NCBI RefSeq assembly: GCF_021018895.1
Contig: NC_079364.1
Location: 8,058,901 to 8,122,900, forward strand
Length of the DNA: 64,000 nt
Origin: Seriola aureovittata
Lineage: Eukaryota > Chordata > Actinopteri > Carangiformes > Carangidae
Direction of reading: 5' to 3'
This document shows positions 58,029 through 64,000 of this stretch, one piece after another. A program made the position numbers and the translations under genes. How positions within the stretch are numbered: position 1 is the stretch's first letter; every line of letters starts with the position of its first letter. The notes beneath the pieces were generated by a model, which was not told where the DNA came from, ran no database searches, and saw nothing but the letters and a program-made list of their open reading frames with translations.

Positions 58029-59617
58029 AGAAGGAAAGATCGTGCTTTCACATGAAATATGATTGAGAGTGATGATTATTCCACACTGCCAGCAGTAAAA
58101 ACACGTGGGAGGGAAGAGGAAGACAGATTTTTTCTTGTCAGTTTGGACTAACGCAGCGGCTATCTGGTATTAAAGGGGTTTTATTGGCTAGCAACAACAT
58201 TTACAAGCTCTCACAGTCTGATGATGTAAGAGCTTCCACAGCAAAATCCCTTTACATGCCATGCTCCCACATCCCTGCCCTCTTCACTCAAAGGGTTTAT
58301 TTTAATGGCTGGGTGGGGATAATGTCAGGTTCGAGTATGAGGCTGTGGACTTCAGAAAGGGGATGAGTGAGTCAGTCACACGCCGGTGGTTTTTACCGGT
58401 CACCATGTTTGATTTCTCGATTAGGGGCAAACCTAGGAAATAGAATTTAGATCCTAATGTAAACAGTGGTGGAGTGGAGTTTCTATAGGAGGTGTTTTTT
58501 TTAAAGTGTGAAACACTTTAGGCTCCAGCTCTGCTCTGGCCTGAGCTGGAACCAGGCATTTCCTCTCCGGTCCAAAACCACTCTGGGCAGCAGCTGCCAC
58601 ACATAACGTACAACATAAAACACTGGGAAGACTTGAAGTAAGCCTAACCATACACCAAGCTTCTAGTTTGTAAACATAACTACAATATAATGCCGTTAAA
58701 TACATTAGCAGCAACTCATTTGATTACACTGCATGTATATACACAACTACGCTGATGTTTAAGGCCTTTAGATGTTTAGATTCTCACCCATCACTGAATA
58801 TCAACAACGAAGCGTCGGATCGGCTCCAAATTCATTCTGTTTACTGACATTTAAATAATCAAAATCAAATTAAATGTTGACAAAAATCATTAGCTGCCCT
58901 AAAAAATGCATAAAGGAACGCAAGCATGCACATCAGTGATGGAATAGTAATGAAAAAAAATAGGCAACTTAAATAAGAGGTAAAAGCACTTAAATAAATA
59001 AATAAATATCAAAAGTGTTTAATATTGGTCTGTTACTAATAATTTCAATGTTACACAGTAGATGCCTTACTCTACATATTGTAGGCTACTTCAGGCTAGT
59101 TTAAATTCCAACATGGAAATTTTACTTTGTGAGATTATTACTATAAATACAGTCTATTGTATAAAAACCTTATTCTAACAGTAACAATAAAAATACAGCT
59201 AGAGTGAAACGTGCTATACTTCATCGGTCTCCAACGCTTTTAATGATAAACTAAAAGCAAACTTGTTGAAACCAAAGAAAAATAATACTGTCTGTGTTGG
59301 AGCTGATTCTGTGGCATTTCAGTCAGAGCTGTGCTTTGAGGATGACGGAAGGTTGAGTGACCCGAGTCAATTTGCCTCCCTGTATAGGATGTGTTTGACA
59401 AGCGCTAAGTAAATGTGCTCAGCCATTAGGAAAACAGGCCTATCTTTTAGAGCAAACACTAATCCCACTCACTCCAGAAGCCTGTGTCAATACGCAATTT
59501 CTCTGTGCCAGCAAGCTGCCTGGATAACCTGCAGCAGCTTTGAATGTAATATCTCCCTCCTGTTACTCTGAGAGAGCAGGGAGCCTTTTTTTAACATTAG
59601 CATACAGCTTTACCAAA

Positions 59618-60175
59618 ATAAAAGCGCTTCATTCAAAATCCTACTAAAAAAAGTAAGTAAAGTAAGTAGTAAAGTAAAAAAGTAAGTATTAAAGTATCAT
59701 CAGCTACATGTAGTCAAAGAATCAAAAGTTAAAGTAGTGGGTTGTGCAGTAAAATGCTCCCTGTGATGGATGTATAATAATATATGACACTGTTCGATTG
59801 ATAATACTGTGCAAGCAGCATTTTACTGTTGTAGCTCCTCTAAGGGTCGGGCCTGTCCAAAGGGTCACAAGATAAATCTGAGGGGGTGTAGGATGATTAG
59901 GAAAGTTCTGCTGCACAGATTTGTGTTCATTCATAGGCTATTGGATAGTTTGAACAGTTATCGACATGAAACATATGAGAAGTTTAGAGGGAAACGTCTT
60001 GTTGGTGGAACTGCTAACAACTCAAACATCTGAAATGTGACTGTAAGAGATCACAAAACAAAGAGGTTGAGAAGAACTGGTTTAATTTTTTAATACTGCA
60101 TTGCATTGAATAAGGGTATCATAGGTTTTTTTTCTATTGTAAGATCTTAATCTGAAAAGTAACTTAAGTACTTAT
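59618..60175. repeat. Dispersed fish repeat, same family, probably interrupted
   Basis: Contains AAGTAAGTAGTAAAGTA, GCAAGCAGCATTTTACTGTTG and, after unrelated sequence (about 59845-60085), the family's 3' block TCTTAATCTGAAAAGTAACT. Confidence 0.55.
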
Positions 60176-61439
60176 TATTAGTATTAGTATGCTAAAGTTA
60201 GCACATGTCAACTTTAGTGACATGATTCTGCTGTTTTAACAAGTGAAGCCCTTTTCTAGACTTTTATTATGTCTCTATTCTTTTCTAGATGAAAATAACA
60301 GCTTCTGATACGTGGTTCCACACGTCAACTTAAACAGTGTGTAATATATTCTAAGTGGAACAAGCTGCCGAGCACAAACACAATCTAACATCAAGACGTG
60401 ACTGCAGGAGCGGCCGAGTTGAATGAGATAACTCATGACAATTGTAGGTTACAAAGCAAAAAAAGCGTCTTTTGGATGAAACCTCCTACGCTTTGTACTG
60501 CGCACTCACATAGTTGTGTGTGAGTGTGTGTGTGTGCGTGTGTGTTGTCTCTTGGTGAGTGTGGAGGTGTGCCATGAGGGATGGAGGGTGGATTTATGGA
60601 GTGGTGACAGACCTCTGGGCTAGTAGAGAAACCTTAATCCAACTCTTTGCACTCTGGCTGAGTGTCTGTGTGAGCGCAGCGTTTACAGCAGCTCGGTACG
60701 CTGCAGAGGGAGAGTGTAAAGTATTGTCACAAAACACTTTCCCTACGTCTTAGCTGTAATTCCATACAGCCACAGAGAAAATGAGTCAAAGTTCCTCTCA
60801 ACACTGCTCTCTCTCTCTCTCTCAAAAAAAAAACAAAACTGGAGACGATCAGTGTAGAGTGAGAGAAGCAAAAAACAGACCAGACATCAGCAGAAAGGGA
60901 GGAAATGCGGGAGGCGCAGAAAGAAGCTTCCCAAATCTGGCTGCCATACAGTGAAATGGAATGTAATAGTGAGGGGGAGTGAAGGGGCGGGGTCACGATG
61001 TCCTGGAAAACATGGAGTCCCGTCCCAATTCACTGTGTTCAGACACAAAAACTAGATGAGTGTTGTGACCGACTGACACATCTACAGTCTTGTCTCAGAT
61101 CCAGTCTTAGAGAGATTTCTTTCTTTCTTTCTTTCTCCGAGAGAGAGAAAGAGCAGAAAAGCATTCGTCGATTAATCAAATCGACAGAAATATAGCCGGC
61201 AACTCTTCTGACAGCTGATCAATTGTTGTAGTCATCTTTCAAGTAGAGACGCCAAATATTCCAACTTGTCACTTCTAAGTATTTGCTGCTTTTTCTTTAT
61301 TGAAAGTGGCGTCACAACCTCTCGCCCACAAATATTCACACCATCTCCCATTCATTTCTATTGATCGACAAAATGGACAACTGCAATCTCCAGCAAGCTC
61401 CGGTCGACCCGCAGGTCAGAGTCCCCCCCATTTTTCAAC

Positions 61440-61970
61440 TAATTAGCACGGCAGCTAACCATTGTTTTCATTATCAATCAACCATTTTCTTGATTAATCT
61501 AGAAAATAATCATGTGGTCCACAGCAGTCGCTCACAACCTTTTCCAACTCCTGGCTCACTTGAAAATTTCAAAAAATGTTGGCGGCTCAAATCTGAGCTC
61601 ATAGGGGAAACATGTAGGAAGCTCAATGTGTCTACTTTGTTTGGCGAGGGAGAGATCGCCTGTCGAGGCTGTACGATGTGGTCCGGCGGCTGCAACATAA
61701 AAGTTCCTACCACTGGCTTATCACAGTGACAGGCCTTAATATGAGAAGAAGAAGAAAAAAAAACTATTAAGGGAGTTTTTAAAGATAATTTTGTTTTAAA
61801 ACATTTACAACATTTACTTTTGAACGACTTTTAAAACCTGAAGATATCCAACTCATAATTGACGAATGGTTACTGCCAAATTGGCTTTCAAAAATGGATC
61901 AAACAATTAATCAATTATCAAAATAGCTGCAGATTAATTATCTGTCGATTGTTTGATTAATCATTTCTGT
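61440..61970. repeat. Same family, split by a second insertion
   Basis: Family 5' block at 61447-61513 (TTTTCATTATCAATCAACC, TTGATTAATCTAGAAAATAA) and 3' block at about 61885-61968 (AATCAATTATCAAAATAGCT). The intervening 61515-61735 begins CAGCAGTCGCTCACAACCTT and ends with an imperfect inverted version near CCTACCACTGG, which suggests a nested hAT-like MITE. Confidence 0.45.
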
Positions 61971-64000
61971 TTTTTTAAGGTTTTGAGAAGTTGGTTTGCA
62001 AGAACAACCAACTCCAAACAAACAAACAAACAAACATCCCCTTGGGCTTTTAGAAATAGTGATTTTTCTCTATTTTCTTACATTTTACAGACAATAGTGT
62101 GGGTGAAATGAAAACATCTGTTAGTTACTGCCATGCCCCAAATTACGTGCCTCCAAAATATTTAAATGGGCCATAAAAGATAAACATACAGCCTTGTTTA
62201 TCTCTGCAGCAACAGGCTGTAACATAACCCTACTGCCCTTTACAATGAAGAAACTCAATATTCAACACAGTCACACTGACAAAATGCAGAAAGAAAGTGT
62301 TGTGTTGAAGATAAAAACAGACAGAAATCACAGTTCCACACATGAACTCAGAAACATGGCTGCACACATTGCACTGCAGGACAGAGAGGATTACTCCGCC
62401 ACAGAAATATAAACCTGCAGTCTCTTCGAGTATTTATAAGCTCAACAGTCTGCTCACACTAACAGTGCAAAGCTGTCGCTAATTGTTATTACAGATCAGT
62501 CAGTGCCGGGGCCGGGCTTCAGCTTTCCCAGTTTCTCAAGTTAACACGGCGCCAACTGCACAGAGGACGAGAGCGGACGGACACGGCACAAGTGGAAAAG
62601 GAGACGGATCCATTACATGTTAGGACAGTAGAACAGGTTCTGCTCAAGTTTTGTCGGAAATTAGAAACAAAAGCGACAGTTAAACAGGTTTGAGGTATTT
62701 AAATGCATATTTATGATCCTGTTACTCATGCGAAAAGGTATCTGGATTATATTTCCCACCGCTGAAAGGTTACTGCAGGTTATCCAGTTAAAAATCATGA
62801 GCAGAAATCAGGTCCTCATCTGTTATTTTACACATGATCTTACTGCATTATATTCAAATTATAATAACTCCTTTGAGGTTGACAGCCACCATTTAACTTG
62901 TTTAGATTGGTTTGTAAATATGTGTCTTAACTTGGAGAGCTTGGCCTCGGAGCAAACGTCTATTTCAGCCTGGCTTCATGTCAAGTATCACCACATCCAG
63001 AGATTTTTCTATCAACAAACCCGAGCTGTGTACCCGACACTGTCAGTACTGTTTGAGTTTTAGCTGCCTGCGCACTTGGTAATGGAGATCATCAATTCAT
63101 TTATCTGATCATCTAGGCAAACCAGAGAGGAAAAAATGACAGGCTGAAAGAAGGCAGAAGGCTAAAGGAAAAGAAAACTGTAATTCCTTGATTACAGCTG
63201 GATTTGCTCATTGGGGTTTTGTTGTGTTGAACTGCCAAAATGTAGACTTTTCATGATTTAAACATGTAATAAATGATTTTATTTTTATTTTTTTGGCCAC
63301 CTGAGAGCAGTGCGAAAGAGTCCTGAACCCAACTTGTTAGCAAACAGCTGCTTATTTACACAACCATCAGGTACAGGGCAACGTTATCATTCATGTAGAG
63401 TCAAGTTTCTGCCCACCTGGCAAATGCAATTTCAATATTCACTCTGTTTTTGTTTCCAGCTCCTGAAGGAAATATCTAATATGCTGATTCTCCACTACGT
63501 TCACCGGCTTGTTGCTAACTGTGTTTTAGTTTGCAGAGAGTTTTTTAGAGCTTGTTCACTGAAGACGGCGTCTTACTGAGGCTGAAGCAGACAGTTCGAC
63601 AGTGAACTGAAACTCACTATAAAGTTCTGTAAAGCCAAGAGCTGCTGATTAGTGTGATAATTCTCTGTAGGTTCATCACTGCGAGCGACTCCTTTCCCAT
63701 TGTCACATTGTCATTTGGTGCATTGTGATAGGAAAATACTGATTAGACCCACTTAAAGAAAAACAGCCTCATTTGAAGCTTCATGGCATTTTTTTTGTTT
63801 AGATAGACCACTCGACCTTTAAAGTGTTTTATTGACCTTTATTGGAATTTAACCTTCAGTTTATCACAAATGTTTCAAGAAAATGTTAAAAAAAACTTTG
63901 GAAGTAGATGGCTTCTTTTTTTTGTCATTTTATTTTTTCATGGTCTTTTGAGTCATTTTTATACTTCTGTCCTTTAGACACACACATACAAACACACACA

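Larger units (their letters stand above)
44900..64000 (-). other. myo9a: Large upstream intron of myo9a, 5' end not reached
   Basis: Nineteen kb with no recognisable MYO9A Ras-association or P-loop sequence on the minus strand and no other gene on either strand. It holds a young SINE (51862-51956), microsatellites (53591-53651, 57341-57414), G-rich sequence near 49352-49403, a (GAT)n run near 55947, and several interspersed repeats. Because exon 1 of the window starts in phase 0 at switch I, this should be intron following the first large coding exon. Whether non-coding 5' exons or enhancers are hidden here cannot be seen from sequence alone. Confidence 0.75.

Noticed and set aside
61361..61729. 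122-codon + strand frame
   Set aside because: It lies across two dispersed repeats (61440-61970), has no recognisable domain, and its composition is that of repeat DNA.

Overview
This window is vertebrate genomic DNA, almost certainly from a percomorph-type teleost. It carries multi-exon genes with canonical GT-AG introns, many (CA/GT)n microsatellites, and several dispersed repeats of types familiar from spiny-rayed fish. There is no bacterial or viral gene content.

One gene explains all the convincing coding sequence. It is the minus-strand ortholog of myosin IXa (MYO9A), an actin motor that carries its own RhoGAP. I traced 41 consecutive coding exons between 44899 (most 5') and the stop codon at 23-25. 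They splice with fully compatible phases into 7236 nt, or 2411 residues plus stop, with no frameshift or premature stop. In transcript order they encode: the motor core from switch I onward (44899-13466), including the class-IX loop-2 insertion (about 24017-18276); the converter and IQ/lever arm (13588-11372); a long low-complexity tail dominated by one 1785-nt exon (9122-10906); a conserved helical segment (6527-5619); a C1 zinc finger (5098-3955); the RhoGAP domain with its arginine finger (3688-2010); and a coiled-coil/serine-rich C-terminus ending in NEFMV (1102-23). The N-terminal Ras-association domain and the P-loop are not here. They must lie beyond 64000, so 44900-64000 is a >19 kb piece of intron. 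Teleosts often keep two MYO9A copies (myo9aa and myo9ab), and I cannot tell which this is.

The introns hold the other content: microsatellites, a tRNA-derived SINE with a perfect 14-bp target-site duplication (51848-51970), and a three-member MITE family. One MITE copy (15859-16271) sits inside another repeat and so demonstrates a TTAA target-site duplication, as for piggyBac-like elements. There are also several copies of older interspersed repeats.

The main points for a second look are splicing related: a tandem NAGNAG acceptor (6797-6803), a (UG)n tract just upstream of an IQ exon, a weak donor next to a (CA)n tract in the motor-domain region, and a C-rich tract next to a 54-nt motor exon. 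I did not find a credible novel multi-gene system. The window is mostly one large, intact, well-conserved gene.
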